Source: Microvelia longipes
Lineage: Eukaryota; Arthropoda; Insecta; Hemiptera; Veliidae
NCBI GenBank assembly: GCA_018340805.1
Contig: JACMZG010001911.1
Span: 51,512,179-51,576,178, forward strand
Direction of reading: 5' to 3'
DNA length: 64,000 bases
The position numbers were made by a program, and so were the translations under genes. Every line of letters begins with the position of its first letter. The stretch's first letter is position 1. Below the pieces are notes generated by a model, which ran no database searches, had not been told where the DNA came from, and was given only the letters and a program-made list of their open reading frames with translations. Of the stretch, positions 24,015 to 37,201 are shown piece by piece.

Positions 24015-24330
24015 AGGCCTTCAACCTCTTGGCTGCTTAGCGGCCACAGGTCTGACTGTCTTGTATGAGTTTATTATTGACACAGTATTAGCGAATTTTC
24101 AAATTATATTGATTGAAAAACGTACCATTTGTTTACAAAACAAATTATGTATGTCAAGCAATAAAATCGGAACTGATCCAGATAATAAAATTTAACCTTG
24201 TTCATGTATAAACATAAGCTAGCAATATAGCGTTATAATATAGCGTTATATTATAAGCTAGCAAGCTAGCGTATAACGTTTCAGCGAGAACCAAAAAATA
24301 GTTCAAAAGTTGTAGTGCCCTATAGAAACG
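24015..24330 (+). repeat. Repeat family K copy 1
   Basis: Shares with 52,725-53,110 the order AGGCCTTCA, CTTAGCGGCC-like, CATTTGTTTACA, and GTT..AAAGTT..CCCTATAGAAACGTC near the end. A palindromic stretch of GCTAGC, TATAGCGTTATA units lies inside (24,220-24,280). Similarity is partial and function unknown. Confidence 0.45.
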
Positions 24331-24414
24331 TCGTGGCAAACATCACGATCATGTTTGTTATGTTTTTCAGCGAATTTCCTTTGGGAATAAAATTCGCTAA
24401 TAGGATATTTTTCT

Positions 24415-24650
24415 TTGCTATAAAATTAGGTACTGATAAACTCACACAAAGGCGTGCAGATCGAGCCCTAGAATGTTAATTTATATTATAATTTTTTTTT
24501 ATAAAATCAGTTACTGACAAACAAATACATATAGGCGAGCGAAGTGAGCACTTACATATCATGTTTCTTTTTAGTATATGCTCTAAATTAGGTACTGATA
24601 AAGAAAAACATACAGGCAATGGAAGCGATCCGTAGAATATTAAGTAAAAG
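24415..24650 (+). repeat. Degenerate tandem repeat, about 85-bp unit
   Basis: Three copies of ATAAAATTAGGTACTGATAAA, ACATACAGGCRAGCGAAGYGA, then ATTTATATT-like spacer. Each unit has a GAGC/GAAGCGA-type core related to the arrays at the ends of the window. Confidence 0.55.
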
Positions 24651-24659
24651 TATGTCTAT

Positions 24660-25435
24660 AGTATTAATACATGATATTTATGAAAATATCTGAGAAACCC
24701 TTATAATGCTTGCAAAGCAAGCACTTTGACGGATTTATTTTAATAATATTATTCATAAATTTAAACTTTAAAAACTACTTCAAAATTACAAACAAAATTG
24801 GTAAACAATTTTTAGATTTTAGAGGATGAGATCCTTCTTCATCGACAATTAATCACAAGCATGCTTGTGTTAGGGCAATGCATCAAACTACTCATTAAGT
24901 AGCTTAAAAGGGAGACTTCTGTCATTTTACTTGTATAAATATGCATCTAGAAGACTTCCGAGAAAATATATGTCCAAATATTAATAGAGATCCTACAAGT
25001 GGACTAAATAGACGACATTTCAGCCAACTTTCAGATTTGTGACATTTCAGATGGTGTTTTTCATAAATTTGGATAAAAACTACTTGACGCGAAAATCGAA
25101 ATTTTCAAGACTCTCCTTTTTCCAATTTTTATTTACCAAAAAATAGGTGAATGCAACCTTTATAGACGTTAAAGCTAAGAAACGATAAAGTTTTAACACT
25201 TTTTTAAGGAAATCAAAAGGAATCATAAAATTTGTGAAAAAAATTTGTTTCGTTATCTTTGTCCTAATTTATGTAATAAATAATAGTGATGCAGATACCT
25301 TTTTAATATTTCCACAATAGTCAAAACATAACTTTATGACTTATAATATTTAAGTTATGTTTATGATGAATAATTACTTTTAATTTGTCCTATTCATTTC
25401 CTCTAGCGACGTCATTTTGGATTTCCCTAAAAACC
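24660..25435. other. Stretch without recognisable feature
   Basis: AT-rich, nothing matched elsewhere in the window. Confidence 0.3.
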
Positions 25436-25440
25436 AAATC

Positions 25441-25735
25441 AGTTATATTTACTCTTATAATACTTTATTTATGGCACATGATTCGTATAAAGATTAGCTG
25501 TATCGTATTTAACATTAATACAACTAGAGTATTGCAAACACACTTAGCAAAATACTGGCACATTGACACACACAAACAGATAGCGTGGCAAAAACCAGCC
25601 AGAACGTCATGATAAACGATTAATTATGGTGAAACCAAAGAATACTTATTATATTCTTTGGGTGAAACCTTGGTTTCGGATTTTTAGGGTGAATACAATA
25701 CTTTTCCTTAACCTAAGGTAGTGGATGTGGAAAAG
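25441..25735 (+). repeat. Repeat family B copy, diverged
   Basis: CACACTTAGCAAAATACTGG, ACACACACAAACAGATAGCG, TTTCGGATTTTTAGGGTG, AATACAATACTTTTCCTTAA and GATGTGGAAAAG follow the family order but with an extra insert containing ATTCTTTGG palindromes. Confidence 0.5.
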
Positions 25736-26065
25736 TAATTAGAAATAATCTTCATTGAGCTATTCTTCTGCCTTAAATCTTAATTGTTAAATGTAATCAA
25801 TATTAAATATTAAGAACTCAAAGCGCATTCAACTCCAGTTCTATTGTGAGAAAATAGTTATTTTATTGAAAAGACTTTTTATTAAGTTATTTGTATAAGA
25901 ATTCACAACAACAGAGCTGAGTATTGCCTATTGCAGTAATTCAGGGTAGACCAAAGGCCCCCCTTAAATTTTGACCCTTTAATAATACAATATTGAAACT
26001 TGGGGTATTTAATTTTGTTTAAAAAGAACTTATTTTTGGTCGTGTAGTTAACATCGGGTATCCTA

Positions 26066-26669
26066 TGCAACACCGAATTTTGCGAAAACATAGAACAAGG
26101 TTAATAAAAAAGGAAAGTATACTTTTATTGGGTTCTAGGGATAAATATAAGACATTTTGCTCCTAGCATATTTTTGTTTAAGACCACTATTTTAGCAGAA
26201 TCAAGAGCCTAAAATTAGACATTTTAACTCAAAATTGATGCTTAGTTATTGACATAAGAAAAAATATGCCTCCATTAAAAATGCCATTGGGCATATTTTT
26301 GGGCATAATTTTTGGCTTAAGAACACAAATCATTCAGTATTTTACCCTTATTTTAAGATATTTATAGTCACTAATACTGCTCGGTTTGGAAAAATAGTAA
26401 TACTAAATATTTGTTGTTATCGATTAGAGCTCTTAAGCCAAGAAAAAGGTCGTATTACTGTTGGCAAATTCTTTCTATAGCAAAAACTGCAATTTTGAGT
26501 TAAAATGTATAATTTTTACATTTTGAGTACTTATTCCCGTCTAAATAGCGGTCTTAAACGAAGTTATGCGATGGGCAAAATGTTTTATATTCATATCTAG
26601 AACCCAAAAACCCATTAAAAGTTTTTCTTCCAATTTACTTTCTTTTTTTTCGCGAAATTCGGTGCTGCA
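26066..26669. mobile_element. Foldback element with about 280-bp arms
   Basis: Left arm begins TGCAACACCGAATTTTGCG, then TTATTGGGTTCTAGG, ATATAAGACATTTTGC and GTTTAAGACC. The right arm carries the inverted counterparts and ends CGCGAAATTCGGTGCTGCA. Arms pair over most of their length with scattered mismatches, leaving a small loop around 26,330-26,400. No coding capacity and no clear target duplication. Confidence 0.75.
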
Positions 26670-26689
26670 TTATAAATTATAAACTTATG

Positions 26690-27025
26690 CAGATCTTCCA
26701 CAGGTAAGTCAAGGTGGGAGGAGTTAAGAAGACAAAATGATAGTTACACGTATAAACTGCCGATACACTAAAGCTTAAAATTCAGTTGTTTTATGATATA
26801 CGGATGACCGTCTTAAAACTTAAGCTTTAAAAAATATATATCATACCTGATATTATAGGGACTAGATAGAGGAGCAAACAAACAAGCAAAGGCTGCATCT
26901 AGAAAACAAAACAAGAAAATCGTTAATAATTTATAATCAAGACAAATTTCAACGTAAATGTCATAACCTAGTCAGCTGTGTGCTGTGTGGATAGAGTCTA
27001 CTTGCATCTTTAGTATTAATCGAGA
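26690..27025. other. Stretch without recognisable feature
   Basis: AT-rich, with a small palindrome TTAAAACTTAAGCTTTAAAA near 26,815. Confidence 0.3.
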
Positions 27026-27145
27026 GCTACGATGGTAGCAGGTGCGCACACTTAAAGATAAACACTATACACACGAACACCTACACACAGACAACTTTGA
27101 AAAAACCATTAAAATATCTGATACGGATGATTCAAGGAAAATACA
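27026..27145 (+). repeat. Repeat family B fragment
   Basis: GAGAGCTACGATGGTAGC, a CA-rich stretch, CACACAGACAACTTTGAAAA and GATACGGATGATTCAAGG. Confidence 0.5.
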
Positions 27146-27154
27146 GGTTGGTAT

Positions 27155-27205
27155 ACCAACCTTTGACATGGCAGAGGCCTGGGTTCGCATCCCAGGTTAC
27201 GCTCA
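27155..27205 (+). repeat. tRNA T-arm-like segment (SINE head candidate)
   Basis: CTGGG TTCGCAT CCCAG forms a perfect 5-bp stem with a 7-base loop like a T arm, and CTTTGACATGGCAGAGG precedes it. No convincing D arm or anticodon arm, so this is at most a tRNA-derived SINE or pseudogene remnant. Confidence 0.3.
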
Positions 27206-27349
27206 CTATATATAAGATTTTGTCAATAAATTATCGCCAACATTAGATTATACATAAAACAAAACGGCTGAGCCAAACGAATCTTAAGCATTATAAAAAA
27301 TTTAAAAAATTCAAACAATAAATTCAGTATTGTTTTTATACATACATAC

Positions 27350-28425
<1,076 letters not shown>

Positions 28426-28799
28426 GAGTAGATATTTATGTATCGATCCCCTTCCTCACTACACTTTTTAGTTCCGGCGTCATTTTCTGATAAAATTTCG
28501 TTAAAAATCTCATACCCCTTGAGCATTGAAACAATTTTAATAGAGATACAAAACAGTTATATTTTTATATTAAGTAAAGCAAGAGCGTGAAAAACATCTT
28601 AATATTGACTGATATGGTCAGGTGATCATAAGTGATAAGTTCATTTCCTATTAGAGCCTGTAGGTGATTATGAATAATTAATAGTTATTATTTCTCACCT
28701 AGCTGGTTATTATAGTGAATTACAGTAACAAGCATGACTGTAATTTGTTAAATCATTTAGCGTGCATATCATTTTAGATTAGTTTATAATTCTTAGATT

Positions 28800-29045
28800 A
28801 TGGTGATGGGACGACAAGCTTGAGCCAAAAACTCAATCTTCGAGCTCAAGCCTAGGCTCAATGCAGAATTTAACTTTAAGTGATCTTTGAGTGAGTTTTT
28901 AATAAAAAGGTCGAGCTTGAATCAAATTCAAGCCTAAACTCGAGCTCAAGATTCTTTGAAACTCGATCCTGAATTAAAGCTCCAACCCGGATCGGAGCTT
29001 CATCTTTGGTTCGAATTCGAACCCAGATTACATAAAGCTCGAGCT
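28800..29045. repeat. AGCTCGAGCTT-rich degenerate repeat
   Basis: Many variants of CGAGCTCAAGCCT, TTCGAATTCGAACCC and AAGCTCGAGCTT in both orientations within 250 bases. The stretch is self-complementary on a short scale and has no coding frame. Confidence 0.5.
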
Positions 29046-29054
29046 TTTATTCTT

Positions 29055-29172
29055 ATGGTTAGGTAAATAACAACAAACATGGTCAACTTTACCAAAATGC
29101 AGTCCGGTTGACTGAAAGAGCAACAATATCAATAAATGAGATCTGACCAGTCTCGCGTCTGGGCAGCAAGTA
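29055..29172 (+). repeat. Repeat family F, copy 1
   Basis: AACATGGTCAACTTTACCAA, ATGCAGTCCGGTTGACTG, AAAGAGC, and GACCAGTCTCGCGTCTGG. The reverse complement recurs at 34,423-34,535. Confidence 0.75.
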
Positions 29173-29179
29173 AACTCTT

Positions 29180-29540
29180 ATCTAAGTTATAGTAAGGTAC
29201 TATAGCCTGATATGGGCAGTAATTAGGCCAACTAATACTAAGACAAAGTACTATACGCATTAAAAGGAAAATATGTATGCTAAGGGTAACATAAGATCTT
29301 ATTATTATATTACATAAATAAGTATTGCATTTATTATGTTTTGACTACGAAAATTGAAATAGTCTCATCAAAGTAATAAATAAAAATTAATAGGTCTAAT
29401 GATATGAACACTTGGGGTTAGAATTTACTATTGTTTTACATTAAGTACCGTTTCCAAGGTTTATTTATAATATAATATATAATATAGCATTCTTGAAAAA
29501 GAAGAAAAATCGAATACCTCGGAACTTTTACCTTAAAATA
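29180..29540. other. Stretch without recognisable feature
   Basis: AT-rich, ending in CGAATACCTCGGAACTTTT, a fragment of the repeat C terminus. Confidence 0.35.
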
Positions 29541-29544
29541 ATAT

Positions 29545-29830
29545 TTAGGTCTAGTTGTGGTACAAGGAAAATAATTATTTTATGACGTCATTAACCCGCA
29601 TAAATGACTCAGCCAAAATATCATAAATTCATAAAACACGTAAAATTATTTGATCGGGTTAAAATTTGGCACGCATGTGTAAAAAACCGAAAAAATCCAA
29701 TTGACTTAAAATTTGATACATGTGTTGTGCACTTCCTTACGTAATAAATAAATATAATTAGTTTCGTATTAATACGTCAAGTATATCAATGGTTTTTGTT
29801 GGATCTAGGACATCTTGGTACAAAAAATAA
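29545..29830 (-). repeat. Repeat family B copy
   Basis: Reverse-oriented. TTTAGGTCTAGTTGTGG, TTATGACGTCATTAACCC, GTTAAAATTTGGCACGCATG and GTATATCAATGGTTTTTGTT. Confidence 0.6.
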
Positions 29831-29839
29831 GAAACCTTA

Positions 29840-30545
29840 CTTTTTCTCAAAACATTTGGACTCTTCTTGCATTAAAACCCAGGGAACTACAATATCAGCA
29901 GAATATCAGAACAGAGTATACATTAATTTTCCTATATAAATGAGTTAAAAAAGTATATAAGAATAAATAAATCAGTAATAAATATGTATAATTTAAAATC
30001 CCCTAATAAAAATAAAAAATAAATAAAACTTAAAATAAAAATAAAGGAAATTTAATAAAGATAAACAATAAAGTAAAAACACAAAAGTGACAGTATATAC
30101 TCAGTGCCAAGGTCGTATTAACACATTGTCTGGCTTGTACTGAGAAAAAGGAAGAAGGATCTTCTCTGAAATATCCTTAATAAGGATCTACAGAACTTTC
30201 CTGTATTGTCTCATCCCAGTGCTTGTAGCAAACTAAAAACACATCTAATCTCACCAGTTAAGCCAAAATTATCCTTGGAGTGATTAACGTATTGGTAACC
30301 TTTAACATTCATCAAATACCATCTGCTAATGATAAAAGTTATTTTTACATCAGTTTTGAGTAGTTTACAGGCTAATTTATTACCTATTGAAATTTTTTTA
30401 TTCATTTATAGGATTTTTGTAATTATTTTTTATTGCTAACACTTTCTATTTTTTACTATTACTATTAATTAAAAGTTACAAGCTAATAATAAAAAATATA
30501 AATATAATACATAAACTCAATAAGTATAAATATAAAAGACGATAT
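29840..30545. other. Stretch without recognisable feature
   Basis: AT-rich, low complexity around 29,990-30,070 (AAATAAA-rich). Confidence 0.3.
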
Positions 30546-30551
30546 TTAGAT

Positions 30552-30718
<167 letters not shown>

Positions 30719-30719
30719 G

Positions 30720-31790
30720 TGGTGTGTTTGTATGTATGAATGGATGTGTGCGTGTGTATTTTATGGCGTCAGTAATCTAAGTTTTGACGTTATAAAAAAC
30801 CGTATTATACATAAGCGTAGTGGAGCATTAATGTGCCAAACACATGGAGTTCATAATTTATAATATTTGGTCATAAACCATACGATGTTTGTTTGAATAT
30901 AAAAAATGTATACCAACTTTTAAATATATGATAAATGTACAGGATAACTTGATACTTTATGTCATAAAGTTGCAGAATTCTGGTTTTTTCAAAGCTTAAG
31001 GTGATAGGACTTCCTCGGTTTACTCAAAATTAAACATTTACTATAGATTTCTACTTTATTAACTTCGGATTGGCTTCGCTCGTTCTCAGAACGACTATGT
31101 TTACCTTAAACCTAATGGTATTACTTTGGCTTCACCAGGCAAAACATCAGAATAATAAAGAAACTTAAGTTTAGGGTTCCATTTTGCATAACAAAAAGCA
31201 TAATATGTTTTAAGCAGGAAATAATAGAAATAATAATAAAAGTATAATTATATAAAGTGTAATTTATAATATAATAAAGAAGATGACGATAAAAAAGAAA
31301 TGTGCTAAAGTAAATAAATAAAAAAATGCAGGGTTCATATTTTTCTAAGTATATAGTTAGTATATAGAGGGTTTTAATTGGAAATTGAAAAAATACAAAC
31401 ATCGGAATATAGTTATAGTAAGCAGTAAGTATTAACAGTTAAAATAAATAGTATAGTTAACGAAGATACATCAAGATAAATCATACATTAAAGAGTATAA
31501 TAAGGGTTCATACTTATATATTTAATATAAGTATATAGTTATTAATTTATATTTAGTTATAGTATTAATTATATAAATATTATAAAGGGGTTTTAATTGA
31601 AATAATACAAACAACGGAATGCAGTTACAGTAAGTATGAATACTGTAGGATATGACTGTTACTGAACCGGTTTCCAACAGCAAGTATCGACGGAAGCCGA
31701 TTCTTCAATCCCTTCTTATACTAGCGGAAAATATAACTTCTTTAAGAAAACAGTCAAGTTAGCGAGTAAATATGTGATTATTAATATAAG
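30720..31790. repeat. AT-rich stretch with a local duplication
   Basis: Segments 31,336-31,440 and 31,506-31,645 are diverged direct copies. Both carry GGGTTCATA, AAGTATATAGTTA, GGGTTTTAATTG and AATACAAACANCGGAAT in the same order. The rest (30,720-31,330) shows nothing I recognise. Confidence 0.55.
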
Positions 31791-31795
31791 TATTA

Positions 31796-31950
31796 CACAT
31801 GGTTATATCAGTTAAAAACGTGGAAAATATTGTTGAGCAACCAATGAGGTTTCCCTGATATGAAATTGTGGGCGTTGTTTAACGTACAGGAATAACCTCA
31901 TGGGCTCCCTCGCTTTATTTTACCACGCTGTCAACTGTTTATAACCATGT
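31796..31950 (-). mobile_element. MITE family I, copy 2
   Basis: Ends CACATGGTTATATCAGTT and AACTGTTTATAACCATGT are inverted, and GAAATTGTGGGCG and CATGGGCTCCCTCGC in the core match copy 1 (5,314-5,467) in reverse. Only about 5 bases separate it from foldback A copy 3. Confidence 0.7.
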
Positions 31951-31955
31951 TTTAT

Positions 31956-32644
31956 AGTCCAGGAGCCGGACCTAAAAAAAAAATGTTACTCATATTGTCT
32001 TCAAACCAAATTTTTTCTGAAAATATACCTTAATTACGAAAAAAAACATAGTCTTCCTATCTAGTGTGGAGCCATTCATATGATTGCGCATGCTCAAAAT
32101 TTTAGAAAATCTCACAAAATTCAGTTTTCTTAGAATAAGCAGTTCCCGTTAGGTCGTGTGCAAAAAATGAAAAGAACAATTTTCAAAGCTAATACAATTT
32201 ACAATAAACAAGTGTTTAATCATCAAATTGGATAACTACAACCAATTTTATGGTTCTATCAAAAACACCAAAAAATAGTTGATTTATGCAAAGTCGGCGA
32301 TTTCTTTGAAAAAAAATTTGGGCTTTTTGTGCATTTTTTTGGCTATCTAACAAATGTCATAATTTTAGTTACAGTTATCCGATTTTGATGAAAACACACT
32401 CGTTTAATAGGACATTTTATCGGCTTTAAAAAATGTTCTCTTCATGTTTTGCACACGACCCAAAAGGAACCAGTTATTGCAAGAAATCTGGGATTTGTGA
32501 GATTTTCTCATATTTTGAGTGAGCGCATTCATATGAAGGACTCCACTCTGGATAGGCAGACTATACTTTTCCATTATAATTATCAGAAAAATTTGGTGTG
32601 AAGTAGCACGAAAAGAGTCACATTTTTTTGGCCTGGCTCTTAGA
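31956..32644. mobile_element. Foldback family A, copy 3
   Basis: The best-preserved copy. Left end AGTCCAGGAGCCGGACCT, then TTCAAACCAAATTTTTTCTG, GCGCATGCTCAAAATTTTA, GTCGTGTGCAAAAAATG and AAACAAGTGTTTAATCATC. Loop GATTTATGCAAAGTCGGCG to TTTGGCTATCTAAC. The right arm mirrors the left and ends TTGGCCTGGCTCTTAGACT. Confidence 0.8.
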
Positions 32645-32654
32645 CTATTATACT

Positions 32655-33205
32655 ATAACTACGGTTTATCAGAAAATATTAGATCCTAGGTATTATTGAC
32701 ATTTATTATAAAACTAAAATACAATAATATAAAATTATACTAACAAAAGTTAATAAACAAGTTAAAAGGCTTATAAACAAGTTGTGGAAGTTTCGAGAAG
32801 TTAGCAAAGAAGAAAACAACATTCTTCCAAGTAAGAGTTCATGGAAAGTAAGCGACCTTCGTATTATTATAATTCTAAATACGTAATATTTAACAGCAAA
32901 TATGCATCACATCTAATAATTTGAGTTTGATGATTTATTTTTGTAATAATTAAATCACTATTGATCACATTTTTTTTATCAAATATGTACAACTCCAGCG
33001 TAATTCTAATTTGATATAATTTTTGACTTTAATTTAAAAAAGGCTTTAATTTAATTTTAAAGATTAGAGATTGGACATGCATGTAGTTATATATAAGATT
33101 AACAAATATGCCAAGTTTAATCACATTATAAGTATTAATCCAATTTTTACCAAATATTTACAGGAATATGTTTTTAAAAAATTTTAATTGTAAAAAATAA
33201 AAAAT
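32655..33205. other. Stretch without recognisable feature
   Basis: AT-rich, nothing matched. Confidence 0.3.
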
Positions 33206-33214
33206 AAACCTATT

Positions 33215-33300
33215 TAGTTAAATTTGGTACAAGTGTATCCCTTTCGTTAAGTTTCGCATCAATATGGGAAGCATATCTATGGGTTTTGATGGATCGAAAA
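33215..33300 (-). repeat. Repeat family B fragment
   Basis: TTAAATTTGGTACAAGTGTA, TTCGTTAAGTTTCGCATC and GCATATCTATGGGTTTTGAT follow the end of the reverse-oriented copies. Confidence 0.5.
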
Positions 33301-33302
33301 AA

Positions 33303-33355
33303 AAGTTGAGCCGCATTAAGCAAGATCAGTGGTTGCATAGGTGACCGCAGGAAAT
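33303..33355 (+). repeat. 5S rRNA-derived fragment
   Basis: GAGCCGCATTAAGCAAGATC, GTGGTT and GCATAGGTGACCGCAGG line up with the 5S rRNA block (A)TTAAGCA..GGTTAGTACTTGGATGGGTGACCGC, with the AGTACTT part missing. It is not a full 5S gene. It may be a pseudogene piece or part of a 5S-headed SINE. Confidence 0.45.
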
Positions 33356-33499
33356 AAAACCCATATATTTACAGTCCCGCAGTACATTTGATGGTTAGCA
33401 ATAAAAAATAAGCTTATAAGATTGCTGTCTCAGAGGGGAGGAGGAGAGGTAGGTGGTTTTTCTGAAAAGGAGAAACTACCTGATAAAGAATAAATAAAT

Positions 33500-33511
33500 A
33501 AATATATATAT

Positions 33512-33561
<50 letters not shown>
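33500..33561. repeat. (TA)n microsatellite
   Basis: TA tract with one TAATA interruption. Confidence 0.9.
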
Positions 33562-33563
<2 letters not shown>

Positions 33564-33564
33564 A

Positions 33565-34420
33565 GAACATATATTTTTATTATCAGAAAGCCAATCTGAA
33601 TCGGTCCAGCTCTCACTTCCCTCTCTCAACTTGCGTCATTTGAACAACCTCATATGCGTCATTTTTATTATGAAAATTCGTTCAAATTAAAGGTCAATTT
33701 TACTTATTTAATATCACTCACTCAATGAGTAGATTTCAGGACTATAAAAATTTTTACTTATCATGTGATATCTGAATATGGTCATAAATGTGTCTACTTT
33801 CTTCTACAGTTCTTTCCCATTCACATTTTTACATAAATCTTACAAATACTTCGTGCGAAGCAGTGAAAGGTTAAGCCGATTAGATCGACATTGCGGTATA
33901 AATATATTGAAAAAAATGTTCTTTGAACATATTAAGACTTTGTAATGGGTAAAACGCTACTTTTATGATTTAGAACAACATATTTTATTGAGGTGTGTTA
34001 CAATTAGTTTGTTGGTTGATAATAAACATACCCTTGGTTCGATACCTGGCAAAAGTTCAATTTATTACCTTCAGATTCAAGTTTACTACGTAGAGTAGCA
34101 AAATATAGTCATTCAAATTGGTTGAATTTAATGATAAACGTATCATCAAGTTATTTATCAAACTTTAGTTCATAATAATTATTTTTAAAAATACTTTAAC
34201 TATTCTATTTATTTTTTAAAAAAGAGGAGATTTACGGACATCTCATGTTGTCAACAAATAGTTCGAGCCTTTTTAAGGACGAGCTAAACCTAAAAAAAAA
34301 ATGCGTTTTCGTACGCTAGTTGAGTTGTAACAGGACTGGAGAAATGGGGATAAACAAGTCCCTTCTACATGCCTAGCAATATAAAAAATGTAATAATTAA
34401 AAAATATATATAAAACTTCA
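33565..34420. other. Stretch without recognisable feature
   Basis: AT-rich. CCCTTGGTTCGATACCTGG at about 34,031 resembles a tRNA T arm but has no tRNA around it. Confidence 0.3.
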
Positions 34421-34422
34421 CT

Positions 34423-34535
34423 TGCTGTCCAGACGCGAGACTGGTCAGGTGTTATTGTTTGATATTGGTGCTCTTTTAGTCAACCGGACTGCATGTTGGT
34501 AAAGTTGACCATGTTAGTTGTTTTTTTACCAAACC
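34423..34535 (-). repeat. Repeat family F, copy 2
   Basis: Inverted copy of 29,055-29,172: CCAGACGCGAGACTGGTCAG, GCTCTTTTAGTCAACCGGAC, TTGGTAAAGTTGACCATG. Confidence 0.75.
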
Positions 34536-34554
34536 ATAAGTATTTTCTATTAAA

Positions 34555-34556
<2 letters not shown>

Positions 34557-34614
<58 letters not shown>

Positions 34615-34672
34615 TATATATAATATATTATATATAATATAATATATATATTATTATATATATATTATATAT
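34557..34672. repeat. (TA)n microsatellite
   Basis: Complex TA/TTA/ATA tract. Confidence 0.9.
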
Positions 34673-34679
34673 AGATTTT

Positions 34680-37100
34680 GGTATATATCTTTTTGGTTGT
34701 TTTTCATTTTTCATCTTAAATGTGCCTTCGCCGAATCCTTAAATTACAACCTCCCAAAAGTATAAAAAAAAACTCTATTTTAACGCACATTACTAACCTA
34801 GTCTATAGATTCTATAACGCTACTCCACATTTGATGTAGATACGAGCAGTTTAGCCCTGGAGTACACCCATGAAACCAAAACTGGGAGGATGAGGATGCC
34901 AACACTTTGCTGAATTAAAAGATAAGATCTATGATTCAAATAAATTCGTATAGGGCGGTAGCAAATATATGAAACAAAATATTTCTTAGTATTCAACAAA
35001 TTTTAATAAAGAAGAATGTAGCGCTTTTAAAAGCTTTAGTTTATAAAATAAAATCAAGTATCAGCACACTTCAATTTTCAATGCCTTTTTTTCTTTTTAA
35101 TTCTTTGAATGGCAACACTACTCTAAGGCGGGGCACGTCCTGACATATCAAAAGAAATCGTTTAATATATATTTCATTAAAAAGAAAAAATCTTTTCTTT
35201 CCTTTCGAGGACAAACATATTATGAAACATTTTATTTATTGAAAATTAAAAATAATTGAAGAACGGCTTCTTTTACAAACGTTCTAAAGCACGTAACCTT
35301 TACCTAGTGAACTTCGTTTAAGACGTTCATTCACAATTATTGTCATTATTAAAATTATACAAACAAAATTAAACCAGCAAAGTTTAAATGTGTGGGCAAA
35401 AGAAAATTAATGATCATTAAACAAAATATGTAGAGACTATTAAGAATTTTCAATTTTATAAATTGAAAATATTTATAGCCATTATTTAATAACATATAAT
35501 ATTTTAAGTTAGACTAGTTTCTTCTAAAAATTAAATATTTAAAAATAAACCTAGAATAAGAACCTTTCATGTCCTTGTTGAGATGACAGACTTACGCCCC
35601 CATTTTATTTTTTTGTTACAATTAGATTCTCAGAGATCAAGATAATGATCGTGTAATTATATCTGCAACCTTTATCACGTCCATTATGTTCTTAACTTTA
35701 AACTATATTAAAAGCAGTAAGCATCTAACATCTAAGCTAGACTTTCTATTACTTTTTTTGTTTTAGCCAAGGAACTTCTATTATGGGGAAGGAACGTAAC
35801 AGGCCTTCCTAATCTAAAATAGTGTCACCAACCCCACCGCTACTCCTTCGAGTACTCGTAGTACATCCTTCCTATCGTCAGGTTATAAACATGTCGAGTA
35901 AAGTTTTATTCCTTTATTATTGTGTAGTAATTAATTGAACATTTTTAATGTTATTCTTACCTTGTTTAAGATTATGAAGTTTTATTAAGTTTTATTATTA
36001 AAGTTTGTTGACATTAAACGTGTTAGATACGCTCTATACTCTATACGCTTTACAATACTTTTGAATTACTCTATATGGGACAAGTTGTCCCAAGCCCATC
36101 TATTTTCCTTAGAAACGGTGGCGACACTTTTTTGCCTTTGTACCCCCCCCCTGTGGTTTTAGCGAATTGTCATCAGAAATGACGATTGTGAGGTTTTTAA
36201 TGACTAAAGCGGAGGGAGGAGTGGGGCCCTAATAACACTCGGCCTCCAAAAATATATCTTAAAAGCATATAGCGCACAATAACTCTCGGGTTTCTCAAAA
36301 AATCAAGATGTTGGGAAGGTTGCTAAGTCTAATGTTTGTGGTAATTATATGGCTTTATTAAACCAAATAATGACGTTATCAAAATATTGGCATTTTGAAA
36401 CTTTTATGAAAGTTTGGAAACGTTTATGTGAATTGATTGATTATAAAGCTGATGGCATTTTTGTTTTAGCTGCGTAACCTTAAACATTTCTCTGGTATAA
36501 GAAGAAATGAGTTATAGGCTCTTCTTTTAATTTGGACGCCACATATTATCTGTATTTTTATTCTATATTTTATTTACAGACACAACAATTGAATAAAAAA
36601 ATCTAAATATTAAAACGAAAAACAAAATATTATTAAACAAACTAATATTAACACATTTTATTGCAAAAAAAAGTATAGAATATAGTAAATGAATAAAAAT
36701 ACATTTTTATATGGATGTAATACTAATAGATTTTCTTTCACTAAGTAAACGTTAATTGTTAATATGAAATAAATCTTAACACTATTTCAGCGTTAATAGT
36801 TTAACGACTTAATTATTTTTCAACATTTCCTCATATGTGGACTTGCTAAGTACATCAATCTAGTCTTTAAATTAAGATTATTGTGAAAAAAGTTAGTTTT
36901 ACGTCTGATTTATTGACAAAAAAAATAATGATAATGATTCTACACTTTTTATTTTCATTGTCCATTAATGTAACGACCGATAATGGTTTTTTACTGTTGA
37001 ATAACTAATGTTATTTTTATTTGATAAAACTAATATTTTACGAATTAAGATTAAATGCTGCCTCGATATTGGCGAATTTCCAAATTCATTAGTGCTTTCA
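34680..37100. other. 2.4-kb stretch without recognisable feature
   Basis: AT-rich single-copy-looking DNA. A GC-richer patch around 36,080-36,250 (GTGGCGACACTTTTTTGCC, a run of eight to nine C residues, GGAGGGAGGAGTGGGGCC) is not coding as far as I can see. Confidence 0.35.
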
Positions 37101-37201
37101 CTAAAATTACATACTTTTTATATAATTAATAAAACACAATATTTAAAAAAGAAAAAACTTTATTATACTTTGTCTATCACAATATTATTACAATTTATTC
37201 A

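Noticed and set aside
36080..36250. GC-richer patch as a possible exon or CpG island
   Set aside because: No open frame with splice borders and no recognisable motif; contains a homopolymer C run.
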